NCBI RefSeq assembly: GCF_900115955.1
Contig: NZ_FOYL01000014.1
Span: 186,001 to 250,000 of the forward strand
Length of the DNA stretch: 64,000 nucleotides
Direction of reading: 5' to 3'
Source: Lentzea waywayandensis
GTDB lineage: Bacteria; Actinomycetota; Actinomycetes; Mycobacteriales; Pseudonocardiaceae
Below the pieces are notes generated by a model, which was not told where the DNA came from, searched no databases, and saw only the letters and a list, made by a program, of their open reading frames with translations. Positions within the stretch are counted from its first letter, which is position 1. Every line of letters starts with the position of its first letter. The translations under genes were made by a program, and so were the position numbers. Shown here piece by piece: positions 1-7,480 of the stretch.

Positions 1-78
1 CGCCGCGCCATCCCCTCCTCGACACGAGGCGAGCAGCAACGCCCCAACCAGTATTGCTCCGAGTCTCTTACCAGACAT
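1..78 (-). CDS. ABC importer substrate-binding lipoprotein (5' end only)
   Basis: Only the first 26 codons lie in the window; the gene runs off the left edge. The product begins MSGKRLGAILVGALLLASC, a short positively charged start, a hydrophobic stretch and a lipobox (L-A-S-C) with the lipidated Cys at residue 19, so it is an exported lipoprotein. A strong ribosome binding site (GAGGAGAG) sits just upstream of the ATG. It lies 13 bp downstream of livM on the same strand, at the end of a complete Liv-type transporter operon that otherwise lacks its periplasmic-type binding protein. That position, rather than the few visible residues, supports the call as the operon's branched-chain-amino-acid-type binding protein. 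Confidence 0.75.
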   Translation of the reverse strand, partial: MSGKRLGAILVGALLLASCRGGDGAA

Positions 79-91
79 GGGGATTCTCTCC

Positions 92-1210
92 TCAGTACGA
101 GAACGGCCAGGTGCGCCAGTAGTTGCGGACGCGGACCCAGATGCCGAACAACCCGCGTGGCTCGACGATGAGGAACACGATGATGAGCACGCCGTAGAGC
201 ACGGCCTCCAACTGGAAGACCGTGATCACGCCGGTCGCGTCACCACTGATGAACGGCAGCACCGTGGGGAGTTCCCTGGTGATGCGTGGCAGCAAGGTGA
301 TGAAGAGCGCGCCCATGATCGCTCCGGAGATGGTGCCCGCGCCGCCGATGAGCACCATCGCGATGTACTGCACTGACAACAGCAGGTTGAACGAGCCCGG
401 ATCGAAGAACCCGTTCACCACGAACAACAACGCGCCCGCGACACCCGCGTAGAACGAGGACACCGCGAACGCCAGGACCTTGTACTTCGTCAGGTCGACG
501 CCGATCACCGACGCGGCCAGGTCCCGGTCCCGCACCGCCGCGAACGCCCGCCCGACCCGCGAGCGCACCAGATTCCGCGCCAGCACACCGAAGATCACCA
601 GCAGCACGAACATCAGCAGGTACAGCTGCTGTGCCGCCGTGAACATCCCGTTGTCCTGATCCAGCCGCACCCCGAAGAGCTCCGGCACGGCCGCGGGCCG
701 TCCGACTCCCGGGCCGCCGGTCAGCGACGTCCACTCCCGGAACACGTGCTCTCCCAGGAAGACCAGCCCCAGCGTCACGATCGCGAGGTAGAGGCCCCGC
801 AGCCGCACCGCCACCGGCGCCACCAGGACGCCGAAGAGCGCGGCCACCAATCCCGAGGCCAGCAGCCAGATCGGCAGCGACGTGATGCCGAAGCCGATCA
901 CCCGCCCGGTCTCGGGGCCGCTCAAAGCCGCGCCCGTGTACGCACCGATCGCGAGGAAGAACGCGTGCCCCAACGAGACCTGGCCCGCGTAGCCCGTGAC
1001 GATGTTCAGCCCGATCGCACCGATCGCCGCCACGAACCCGGTGGCGAGCAACTGCAGCAGATCGTCGGTGATCATGAACGGCAGCACCAGTGCGACAACG
1101 ACGAGTCCGCCCGACCACGCGCGTTTGGGACGCGTGTTCAGGAAACCCATGTCCTGCTTGTAAGAGGTGTACAGCTCTGGCCTGCCCTTGATGGTCGTTG
1201 GCCTCTTCAC
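92..1210 (-). CDS. livM: Branched-chain amino acid-type ABC permease, LivM family
   Basis: Membrane permease subunit of a HAAT-family ABC importer, 372 aa. The hydrophobic profile gives about eight to ten membrane segments and the typical LivM run GLYLAIVTLGLVFL in the first half. GTG at 1210 is chosen as start: a GGAGGT site sits nine bases upstream and the GTG overlaps the livH TGA (GTGA). A longer frame from an upstream start would overlap livH by over 100 bases and is not credible. The polar N-terminus (about 35 aa) before the first helix is a little longer than in enteric LivM. It pairs with LivH and is driven by LivG/LivF. The substrate is not necessarily an amino acid (see the ligase gene). 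Confidence 0.9.
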   Translation of the reverse strand: MKRPTTIKGRPELYTSYKQDMGFLNTRPKRAWSGGLVVVALVLPFMITDDLLQLLATGFVAAIGAIGLNIVTGYAGQVSLGHAFFLAIGAYTGAALSGPETGRVIGFGITSLPIWLLASGLVAALFGVLVAPVAVRLRGLYLAIVTLGLVFLGEHVFREWTSLTGGPGVGRPAAVPELFGVRLDQDNGMFTAAQQLYLLMFVLLVIFGVLARNLVRSRVGRAFAAVRDRDLAASVIGVDLTKYKVLAFAVSSFYAGVAGALLFVVNGFFDPGSFNLLLSVQYIAMVLIGGAGTISGAIMGALFITLLPRITRELPTVLPFISGDATGVITVFQLEAVLYGVLIIVFLIVEPRGLFGIWVRVRNYWRTWPFSY

Positions 1211-2094
1211 AGCCGTTCCACCTCCTTCTTGCCGAATAGTCCGTACGGTCTGACGAGCAAAACGAGCAGCATCAACGCGTACGGCGCGACCAGCCCGAAG
1301 TTCGATCCGAGCCACGGCGCGAAATCACCCTGGTAGGTGCCGAAGAGCGACTCGACGACACCGACCGCGAGCCCGCCGACCACCGCCCCGCCCAACGACT
1401 CCAGGCCGCCGAGGATGATCGCGGGCAACGCCTTCAGCGCCACGATCCAGAGCTGCTGGTCGACACCGGCGCCCGTCGCGACGAACACGCCGGCCAGCGC
1501 GGCGAGCCCGCCCGCCAGCGCCCACGACAGCGCGAACACCGACCCGACCGAGATCCCCTGCGCCAGCGCGACCTCCTGGTCGTAGGCGACGGCCCGCATC
1601 GCGAGCCCGATCCGCGAGTAGCGGAAGAACGCGAACAGCGCGACCGTCACGACAGCGGTCGTCGCGATCATCACCAGATACCGCTGCTGCACCTCGGCGC
1701 CCAGGAAGTTCACCGTGTTCAGGCCCCACGGGTCACCGACCTGCCGGACGTCGAGGCCGATGAACGCGTTCGTCACCACCCTGACCACGACGTCCACGCC
1801 GATGGTGATGATCGCGACCACGAACACCGGTTTGCCGACCATCGGCCGCAGCACCGTGCGTTCGACTCCCAGCGCCAGCACCGCGATCACCACGGCGGCC
1901 ACGAGAACCGCGCCGACGAACGACACCGCGGGTGAGAGGTACGAGACCAGCACCGCGCCCGCCAGCATGAACGCCGGCTGCGCGAAGCTGATCACCTGCG
2001 TCGACTTGTAGATGATCACGAAGCCGAGCGCGAGCAGTGAGTAAATGGATCCGGTGCCGAGACCCCGGATCAGCGACTGGAGAAACTCATCCAT
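1207..2094 (-). CDS. livH: Branched-chain amino acid-type ABC permease, LivH family
   Basis: Second permease subunit of the HAAT-type importer, 295 aa, usual length for LivH. It begins MDEFLQSLIRGLGTGSIYSL, and the GSIYSLLALG motif near residue 15 is a LivH signature. Several membrane helices follow and the protein ends in VRPYGLFGKK, also typical. ATG at 2094 is chosen because GGAG lies seven bases upstream and the start overlaps the end of the acyl-CoA ligase gene by eight bases; an upstream start would add eight residues. Overlaps at both ends imply translational coupling with the ligase and livM. Confidence 0.92.
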   Translation of the reverse strand: MDEFLQSLIRGLGTGSIYSLLALGFVIIYKSTQVISFAQPAFMLAGAVLVSYLSPAVSFVGAVLVAAVVIAVLALGVERTVLRPMVGKPVFVVAIITIGVDVVVRVVTNAFIGLDVRQVGDPWGLNTVNFLGAEVQQRYLVMIATTAVVTVALFAFFRYSRIGLAMRAVAYDQEVALAQGISVGSVFALSWALAGGLAALAGVFVATGAGVDQQLWIVALKALPAIILGGLESLGGAVVGGLAVGVVESLFGTYQGDFAPWLGSNFGLVAPYALMLLVLLVRPYGLFGKKEVERL

Positions 2095-3907
2095 ACATGC
2101 TCTCCACGAGGTCGTCAAACATCTTGCCCAGCGCGGATCTCTTGACCTTCTGCGTCGCGGTCAGCTCGCCGTCCTCGTGGTCGAGCTCCTTGGGGAACAT
2201 GCGGAACTTCTTGATCTGCTCGACCGTGGCGAACTTGCCGTTCGCCTCGGTCACGATCTTCTGCACCAGTTCCAGGACCTCCGGTTTCTCCGACAGGTCC
2301 CGGTAGGTGGTGTAGGTGATCCGGCGCTGTTGCGCCCAGTGGCCGACCGTCTCGAGCTCGATGCCGATCAACGCCACCAGGTACGCCCGCTGGTCGCCGA
2401 TCACCACGGCCTCCTTGATGTACGGGGAGGTCTTCAGCGCGTTCTCGAGCTCGGACGGCGCGATGTTCTTGCCGCCCGCGGTGATGATGATGTCCTTCAT
2501 CCGGTCGGTGATCTTGACGTGCGTGCCGTCGACCCACTCGCCGACGTCGCCGGTGTGCAGCCAGCCGTCGTTCAGGACCCGGCCGGTGGACTCGGGATCC
2601 TGCCAGTAGCCCGCGAACGTGCCGCCGTGCCTGGTGAGGATCTCGCCGGTCTCCTCGTCGATCCGGAGCTCGGTGCCGGGCTGGGGCTCGCCGACCGTGC
2701 CGATCTTGACGCGGCCCGGCCGGTTTCCCGTCGCCACGGCGGTGTTCTCGGTCATGCCGTAGACCTCGTGCATCGGCACCCCGATGCCCATGAAGAACTT
2801 CAGCACGTCCGGTGCGATCGGCGCGGCACCGGACGCCGCGTACCGGACGTGGCGCATGCCGATCCGGGCCTTCAGCGCGCGGAAGCAGAACAGCCAGCCC
2901 AGCGCGTAGACCAACCGGCTCTTGCCCGTGTGCCTGCCGCCGTTGTGCACCAGCGTTTCGCCGATGCTTTCTGCGCGTTTGAGCCAGAACCGGGTCGTCG
3001 TGCGCTTGAGCCGGGAAGCGGACGAGACGCCGATCGTGACGCCCGCCAGCACCTTCTCCCAGATGCGCGGAACGCCGAACAGGATCGTCGGCTGCACCTC
3101 GCGCAGGTTCGCCTGCACCGTCTCGATCGACTCGGCGAAGTGGACCTGCACGCCGCTGGCCGCGCTGAACCACGTCGTGAAGATGCGCTCGGCGACGTGG
3201 CACAACGGCAGGTAGGACAACGTGACGTCGGCGGGGGACGGCGGTGGCGAAGTGAAACCGCCGCCCTCCACCAGCACGTGGACGGCGAACTCGACGTTGG
3301 CGACGGTGAGCATCGCGCCTTTCGGCGGTCCGGTGGTTCCGGACGTGTAGATCAACGTCATGACGTCGTCGGGCTCGGTCTGCGCCATGCGTTCGGCGAG
3401 CTCACCGGGGAACGAGTCGCGGTGCTGCGCCCCCAGCGCCAGGAAGTCCTCCCAGGCCAGGAGTTTCGGGTTGTCGTAGCGGCCCTTGATCCCGCGGGGC
3501 TCGACGTAGACGATCCATTCCAGGTCGGGGGTGTCCTCCAGCACCAGCAACGCCTTGTCGACCTGTTCCTGGTCCTCGGCGATGAGGATCCGCGTGCCGG
3601 AGTGGGACAGGAGGTAGGCGACCTCGGACGCGGGGTTCGTCGGGTAGAGCCCGACCGTGATGCCTCTGGCCGCGACGATGCCGAGGTCGGCGTAGAGCCA
3701 TTCGCGGCGGTTCTCGGAGTGGATCGCGACCCGGTCGCCCGGTTGCAGGCCCAGCGCGAGCAACGCGTGCCCGACCAGTTCGACGTTCGCCCAGTAGCCG
3801 GACCAGGTGACCTCCTGCCAGATGCCGAAGTCCTTGGCCCGCAGGGCGATCTGGTCGGGCGTGTGCTCGGCCCTGTTCTTCACCCGCGTGACAACGGTTG
3901 TGGTCAT
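2087..3907 (-). CDS. AMP-forming long-chain-type acyl-CoA synthetase
   Basis: ANL-superfamily enzyme, 606 aa, activating a carboxylic acid to its acyl-CoA through an acyl-AMP. Visible motifs are the P-loop-like LIYTSGTTGPPKGAML, the A5 motif VYGMTENTA, and the GWLHTGDVGEW and KDIIITAGGKNIAPSE stretches of the C-terminal lid, in the right order. The overall pattern is closest to the FadD15/long-chain group. The start at 3907 (ATG) overlaps the livG stop as ATGA; an upstream extension of 116 codons would run wholly inside livG and is rejected. It sits between livG and livH in one operon, suggesting that the importer brings in a carboxylic acid that is then activated. The substrate cannot be told from the sequence. 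Confidence 0.9.
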   Translation of the reverse strand: MTTTVVTRVKNRAEHTPDQIALRAKDFGIWQEVTWSGYWANVELVGHALLALGLQPGDRVAIHSENRREWLYADLGIVAARGITVGLYPTNPASEVAYLLSHSGTRILIAEDQEQVDKALLVLEDTPDLEWIVYVEPRGIKGRYDNPKLLAWEDFLALGAQHRDSFPGELAERMAQTEPDDVMTLIYTSGTTGPPKGAMLTVANVEFAVHVLVEGGGFTSPPPSPADVTLSYLPLCHVAERIFTTWFSAASGVQVHFAESIETVQANLREVQPTILFGVPRIWEKVLAGVTIGVSSASRLKRTTTRFWLKRAESIGETLVHNGGRHTGKSRLVYALGWLFCFRALKARIGMRHVRYAASGAAPIAPDVLKFFMGIGVPMHEVYGMTENTAVATGNRPGRVKIGTVGEPQPGTELRIDEETGEILTRHGGTFAGYWQDPESTGRVLNDGWLHTGDVGEWVDGTHVKITDRMKDIIITAGGKNIAPSELENALKTSPYIKEAVVIGDQRAYLVALIGIELETVGHWAQQRRITYTTYRDLSEKPEVLELVQKIVTEANGKFATVEQIKKFRMFPKELDHEDGELTATQKVKRSALGKMFDDLVESMYG

Positions 3908-4722
3908 GGCGTCACGCTCTTGTGCTGCTCGCCGAGGTAGGCGCGGATGACGTCGGGATCCTGCTGCACCTCCGCGGGCGTGCCGGTGCGGATCGGGCGG
4001 CCGAAGTCCATGACCATCACCCGGTCGGCGAGGTCCATCACGAGGCCCATGTCGTGCTCCACCATGATCATCGGGATGTTCAGTTCCTCGCGGACGTCGA
4101 GGATGAACCGGGCCATGTCCTCGGTCTCCTCGACGTTCATGCCCGCGACCGGCTCGTCGAGCAGCAGGAGCTTGGGCTCCATCGCGAGCGCCCGGCCCAG
4201 TTCGACGCGCTTCTGCACGCCGTAGGGCAGCAGGCCGACCGGGAACCGGCGCCACTGCTCCAGTTCCAGGAAGTCGATGACGTCCTCGACCGCGGCCCTG
4301 TTCTTCAGCTCCTCGTTCCTTGCTTTACCGAGCCAGAAGAACGCCGACAGCGCGCCGTACCGCATGTGGTTGTGGCGGCCGAGCATGAGGTTGTCGACGA
4401 CGGTGAGGTGCGAGAACAGCTCGATATTCTGGAACGTGCGGGCCATGCCCTGCGCGGCGATGCGGTGCGGCCGCATGCCGATCAGGTTCTGGTCGCGGAA
4501 CCGCACGGTGCCCTGCTGCGGCCGGTAGACGCCGCTCAGGACGTTGAAGATGGACGTCTTGCCGGCGCCGTTCGGGCCGATGATGGCGAAGAGCTCGCCC
4601 TCCTCGACGCTGAACGACACCCCGTCGACGGCCACGACGCCGTCGAACGCGAGCCGGACGTCGGTGACTTCCAGAACGGAAGTGGACGGCGCCTCCGTTG
4701 GGGCACGTACGTCGGCGCTCAC
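3904..4722 (-). CDS. livG: ABC transporter ATPase, LivG family
   Basis: Cytoplasmic ATPase of the importer, 272 aa. Walker A is GPNGAGKTS. The Walker B region LLLLDEPVAGMN carries the A-G-M-N sequence typical of LivG, and the H-loop lies in MIMVEHDMGLVMDLADR. The signature motif is LPYGVQKRVELGRAL, where the usual LSYGxQ(R/K) is slightly altered. GTG at 4722 is preferred: AGAGGTGG lies five bases upstream and it overlaps the livF stop as GTGA. A GTG nine bases further upstream (4731) has the GAG too close. An about 15-residue unstructured leader precedes the first strand. Confidence 0.9.
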   Translation of the reverse strand: MSADVRAPTEAPSTSVLEVTDVRLAFDGVVAVDGVSFSVEEGELFAIIGPNGAGKTSIFNVLSGVYRPQQGTVRFRDQNLIGMRPHRIAAQGMARTFQNIELFSHLTVVDNLMLGRHNHMRYGALSAFFWLGKARNEELKNRAAVEDVIDFLELEQWRRFPVGLLPYGVQKRVELGRALAMEPKLLLLDEPVAGMNVEETEDMARFILDVREELNIPMIMVEHDMGLVMDLADRVMVMDFGRPIRTGTPAEVQQDPDVIRAYLGEQHKSVTP

Positions 4723-5492
4723 GACAGCCACCTCTTCCTGCGCTTGTAGTGCTTGACCGCACGGAACGAGGAGGTGCCGAGGCCGAGGTAGAACTCGCGG
4801 ATGTCGTCGTCGGCGAGCAGCGCCTGCGCCGGCTTGTCCATCACGACCTTGCCGGTCTCCAGCACGTAGCCGTGGTCGGCGATGGAGAGCGCCATGCTGG
4901 CGTTCTGCTCGACCAGCAGGACGGTGGTGCCCTGTTCGTTGATCTTCACGACGAGGTCGCGGATCTGCTGCACCAGCAGCGGCGCGAGGCCGAGGCTGGG
5001 CTCGTCCAGCAGGAGGTAGGACGGTTCCGACATCAGCGCCCGGCCGATCGAGAGCATCTGCTGCTCGCCGCCGGACAGGTACCCCGCGCTCTGTCTTCGC
5101 CTTTCCAGCAGCCGCGGAAAGAGCTCGTAGCAGCGGTCCAGGTTCTGCTTGAGCCGCTTGGGTCTCGCGTGGCCGCCGACCTTGAGGTTCTCCTCGACGG
5201 TCAGCTCGGCCAGGATTCTGCGGCCCTCCAGGGCCTGTTTGATGCCTCTGTCGGCGATCTTCGCCGGTGGGAGGCGGTGGATCGGTTCACCGTCGAGCGT
5301 GATCGAGCCCTTGGTGACCTTGCCGTCGTGCACGTCGAGCAGGCCGCTGAAGGCCCTCATCAACGTCGTTTTCCCAGCTCCGTTCGCTCCGAGCAGAGCC
5401 ACGACCTTGCCCTGGGGCACCTTCAGGCTCACGCCCCGGAGCACCAGCATCACGTCGTCGTAGACAACCTCAAGGTTGTTCGCCTCGAGCAC
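4719..5492 (-). CDS. livF: ABC transporter ATPase, LivF family; first gene of the operon
   Basis: Second ATPase of the importer, 257 aa. Walker A is GANGAGKTT, the signature motif LSGGEQQML, Walker B YLLLDEPSLGLAP, and the H-loop region LLVEQNASMALSIADHGYVLETG is characteristic of LivF. The C-terminal tail (HYKRRKRWLS) is basic and longer than usual. GTG start at 5492 with AGGAGG five bases upstream. This is the promoter-proximal gene of livF-livG-ligase-livH-livM-SBP. The promoter should lie in the roughly 210-bp gap shared with the divergent SRPBCC gene, but no clear -35/-10 pair is visible for this direction. Confidence 0.92.
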   Translation of the reverse strand: MLEANNLEVVYDDVMLVLRGVSLKVPQGKVVALLGANGAGKTTLMRAFSGLLDVHDGKVTKGSITLDGEPIHRLPPAKIADRGIKQALEGRRILAELTVEENLKVGGHARPKRLKQNLDRCYELFPRLLERRRQSAGYLSGGEQQMLSIGRALMSEPSYLLLDEPSLGLAPLLVQQIRDLVVKINEQGTTVLLVEQNASMALSIADHGYVLETGKVVMDKPAQALLADDDIREFYLGLGTSSFRAVKHYKRRKRWLS

Positions 5493-5646
5493 CAGCGCCT
5501 CCTAGAGCCCCTTACATACCGCGCAGTATGCCGCTCCTGTTACGTGGATCACATAGCGATTTGACCACTGTGGGCGAATTCGTGATGCGCAGATGGCGAT
5601 TGGATCAGCACTCAGCGTGACCGTCCACAGTAGACCGGTGTCGAAT

Positions 5647-5671
5647 GTGTAACGAGGCGCGACCCGGGTAC
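5647..5671 (+). promoter_or_regulatory. Candidate SigB/SigF-type promoter upstream of the SRPBCC-sigma pair
   Basis: A GTGTAAC element starts at 5647 and a GGGTAC element at 5666, separated by 15 bases from the GTGT. This matches the form reported for actinobacterial SigB/SigF promoters (GTTT or GNNT, about 14-16 bases, GGGTA). It lies 35 bases upstream of the chosen start of the SRPBCC gene, which directly precedes a sigma factor of that very class, so autoregulation is plausible. Motif match only. Confidence 0.5.
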
Positions 5672-5705
5672 TCACCTGATGACGACAACCGATCGAGGAG
5701 GTTTT

Positions 5706-6170
5706 GTGACCACCATTGAGAAGTCGGTGGACGTCCTAGTGCCTGTGAGCACGGCGTACAACCAGTGGACCCAGTTCGAGTCCTTCCCGGCGTTCATGGA
5801 CGGCGTGGAGAAGATCGACCAGGTCACGCCGACCAGGACCCACTGGACGACGAAGATCGGCGGGGTCGTCCGCGAGTTCGACGCCGAGATCACCGAACAG
5901 CACGCCGACGAGCGCGTCGCGTGGACGTCGGTCGAGGGCCCGCCGCAGGGCGGCGTGGTGACGTTCCACCGCATCGACAACGAGACGACTCGGGTGCACC
6001 TCCAGATGGAGTACGAGCCCGAGACCCTCACCGAGAAGGCCGGAGCCGCGCTCGGCGTGGTCAGCCACCGGGTCGAGGGCGACCTGAAGCGGTTCAAGGA
6101 GTTCATCGAGAACCGCGGCACCGAGACCGGCGCCTGGCGTGGCGACGTGACGCCGCCGCCGCAGGTCTGA
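5706..6170 (+). CDS. SRPBCC-family protein (coenzyme Q-binding / START-like fold)
   Basis: A 154-aa cytoplasmic protein with the polyketide-cyclase/START-like fold pattern: an N-terminal strand TTIEKSVDVLVPVSTAYNQW, the FPAFMDGVEKI helix, alternating strands through the middle, and a long C-terminal amphipathic helix (GDLKRFKEFIENRG). The pattern FPxFMxGVxxxxQ is common in small actinobacterial SRPBCC stress proteins. GTG at 5706 is preferred over ATG at 5679 because GAGGAGG sits four bases upstream of it. No enzymatic activity can be assigned; family members bind hydrophobic ligands. It lies 12 bp upstream of a sigma factor gene and behind a candidate SigB-type promoter. Confidence 0.85.
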   Translation: MTTIEKSVDVLVPVSTAYNQWTQFESFPAFMDGVEKIDQVTPTRTHWTTKIGGVVREFDAEITEQHADERVAWTSVEGPPQGGVVTFHRIDNETTRVHLQMEYEPETLTEKAGAALGVVSHRVEGDLKRFKEFIENRGTETGAWRGDVTPPPQV

Positions 6171-6182
6171 TCGCGGTGCGCT

Positions 6183-6902
6183 TTGACGCCAGACCAGCAC
6201 GCGGCGTTCGAGGAACTCGCCCGCACCTCCCGTGACTCGCGGTGCTACTACGCGCTGCGGGACCGGCTGGTGCGCGAGTACCTCCCGCTCGCCCGGCACA
6301 TAGCCCGCCGCTTCAGTGAACGCGGCGAGCCCATCGAGGACCTCGCGCAGGTGGCGGCGGTCGGGCTGATCAACGCCATCGACCGGTTCGACGTGGGCCG
6401 GCAGACGGACTTCCTGTCCTATGCCGTGCCCACGATCACCGGTGAGGTGCGGCGCCACTTCCGCGACCAGTGCTGGGCGGTGCGGGTCCCCCGCAGGTTG
6501 AAAGAGCTGTGCGACTCGATCGACGGTGCCACCGCCGAGCTGTCGCACCGGACCGGGCGATCTCCCACTCCCTCCGAGATCGCCCGGCACCTGGGGGTGT
6601 CGCTCACCGACGTCTACGAGGGCCTGCGGATCGAGAAGAACGTGGCGTTCGCGCCGCTCGACTCGCTGGAAGGCTCGACCGTCGACGACCCGGCGCTGGA
6701 AGGCGTCGAGATCCACGAGGCCCTGCAGCCGATGCTGCGGGGCCTTCCCCGGCGCGAGAGGACCATCGTGGTCCTGCGGTTCTTCGGCCGGCTCACCCAG
6801 ACCGAGATCGCCCGCCGCGTCGGCATCTCCCAGATGCACGTGTCGCGGCTGCTCACCAAGTCATTGGAGCAGCTGCGGCACGACCTGCTGGCGGAAGAGT
6901 GA
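6183..6902 (+). CDS. SigB/SigF/SigG-type RNA polymerase sigma factor
   Basis: Alternative group-3 sigma factor, 239 aa. Region 2 is clear (LARHIARRFSERGEPIEDLAQVAAVGLINAIDRFD then FLSYAVPTITGEVRRHFRD). Region 3 follows (SHRTGRSPTPSEIARHLGVS) and region 4 ends with RERTIVVLRFFGRLTQTEIARRVGISQMHVSRLL. Sequence motifs such as SQMHVSRLL place it with the actinobacterial SigB/F/G stress family, normally controlled by an anti-sigma kinase and a STAS antagonist; a STAS gene lies 2.4 kb downstream but no anti-sigma kinase is in the window. The only in-frame start that keeps region 2 intact is TTG at 6183, without a strong ribosome binding site, so translation may be coupled to the gene 12 bp upstream. 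Confidence 0.92.
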   Translation: MTPDQHAAFEELARTSRDSRCYYALRDRLVREYLPLARHIARRFSERGEPIEDLAQVAAVGLINAIDRFDVGRQTDFLSYAVPTITGEVRRHFRDQCWAVRVPRRLKELCDSIDGATAELSHRTGRSPTPSEIARHLGVSLTDVYEGLRIEKNVAFAPLDSLEGSTVDDPALEGVEIHEALQPMLRGLPRRERTIVVLRFFGRLTQTEIARRVGISQMHVSRLLTKSLEQLRHDLLAEE

Positions 6903-6917
6903 AATGAGCGAGCGGGC

Positions 6918-7367
6918 ATGTCCGTTTCTGGCGATACTGACCTCATGAACCGGTTGCGGTGGCCTCAGAAGCTGGCGCTCGGCACTGGCGCCGTGCTCGC
7001 GCTGTGGGGAGTGGCCGGGTTTCTCGTGACCGGCTTCTCGTCCTTCGCGGGCGAGTCCGAGACCTGGATCCTCGGGCTGCGCGTCAACCCCCTGCAGAAC
7101 GTCATCCACCTGGTCTTCGGCGCCGCACTGCTGCTGTCCGCTCCCCGCCTGAAGGCGCTGAGCGGCACCGCGCTGCTGGTGGCGGTGCTGTTCCTGGTGC
7201 TGTTCGGGCTGGGCCTGGCCCGCTACGACGACGAGGTCGTCAACTTCCTGAACGTGAACCCCGGCTCGAACGCGCTGCACTTCCTGGCCGGGTTCGCGTC
7301 GCTGGCCGCGGCGCAGGGTGCCGCGTGGTGCCGGCAGTGCGACCGGGCCGCCCTCAAGTCTGTCTGA
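6918..7367 (+). CDS. DUF4383 family membrane protein
   Basis: A 149-aa integral membrane protein with four predicted helices: ALGTGAVLALWGVAGFL, NVIHLVFGAALLL, TALLVAVLFLVLFGLGLA, and ALHFLAGFASLAAA. The stretches NPLQNVIHLVFG and NPGSNALHFLAG are the repeated N-x-x-H-x-x-x-G pattern of DUF4383. Function unknown. ATG 6918 gives the listed frame; ATG 6945 (MNRLRW) is also possible, and neither has a good ribosome binding site. It starts 15 bp after the sigma factor gene, so it probably belongs to the same transcript and may be part of a stress response. Confidence 0.85.
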   Translation: MSVSGDTDLMNRLRWPQKLALGTGAVLALWGVAGFLVTGFSSFAGESETWILGLRVNPLQNVIHLVFGAALLLSAPRLKALSGTALLVAVLFLVLFGLGLARYDDEVVNFLNVNPGSNALHFLAGFASLAAAQGAAWCRQCDRAALKSV

Positions 7368-7445
7368 GCAGCCTGCGGACCGCCCGTTCCGGATCGCCCC
7401 GGCCGCGCCACCGACCGCGCCGCCGTCTCATCCGGCCACTCCGAG

Positions 7446-7470
7446 GTTGATCACCGTGGAACGCGGGTAC
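7446..7470 (+). promoter_or_regulatory. Candidate SigB/SigF-type promoter upstream of ybdK-like gene
   Basis: A GTTGATC element at 7446 and a GGGTAC element at 7465, again with 15 bases between GTTG and GGGTAC. The end of the -10 element lies only 10 bases before the ATG of the ybdK-like gene at 7481. Transcription would then begin at or within a few bases of the start codon, giving a leaderless or nearly leaderless mRNA; no ribosome binding site is visible there. Same form and spacing as the element at 5647. Confidence 0.5.
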
Positions 7471-7480
7471 CCGCCCCGCG

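Noticed and set aside
2045..3940. Long open reading frame on the plus strand opposite the acyl-CoA ligase
   Set aside because: It is a compositional shadow of the high-GC ligase gene: no family motifs, Arg/His/Asp-rich sequence, and the minus-strand frame carries the full ANL motifs.
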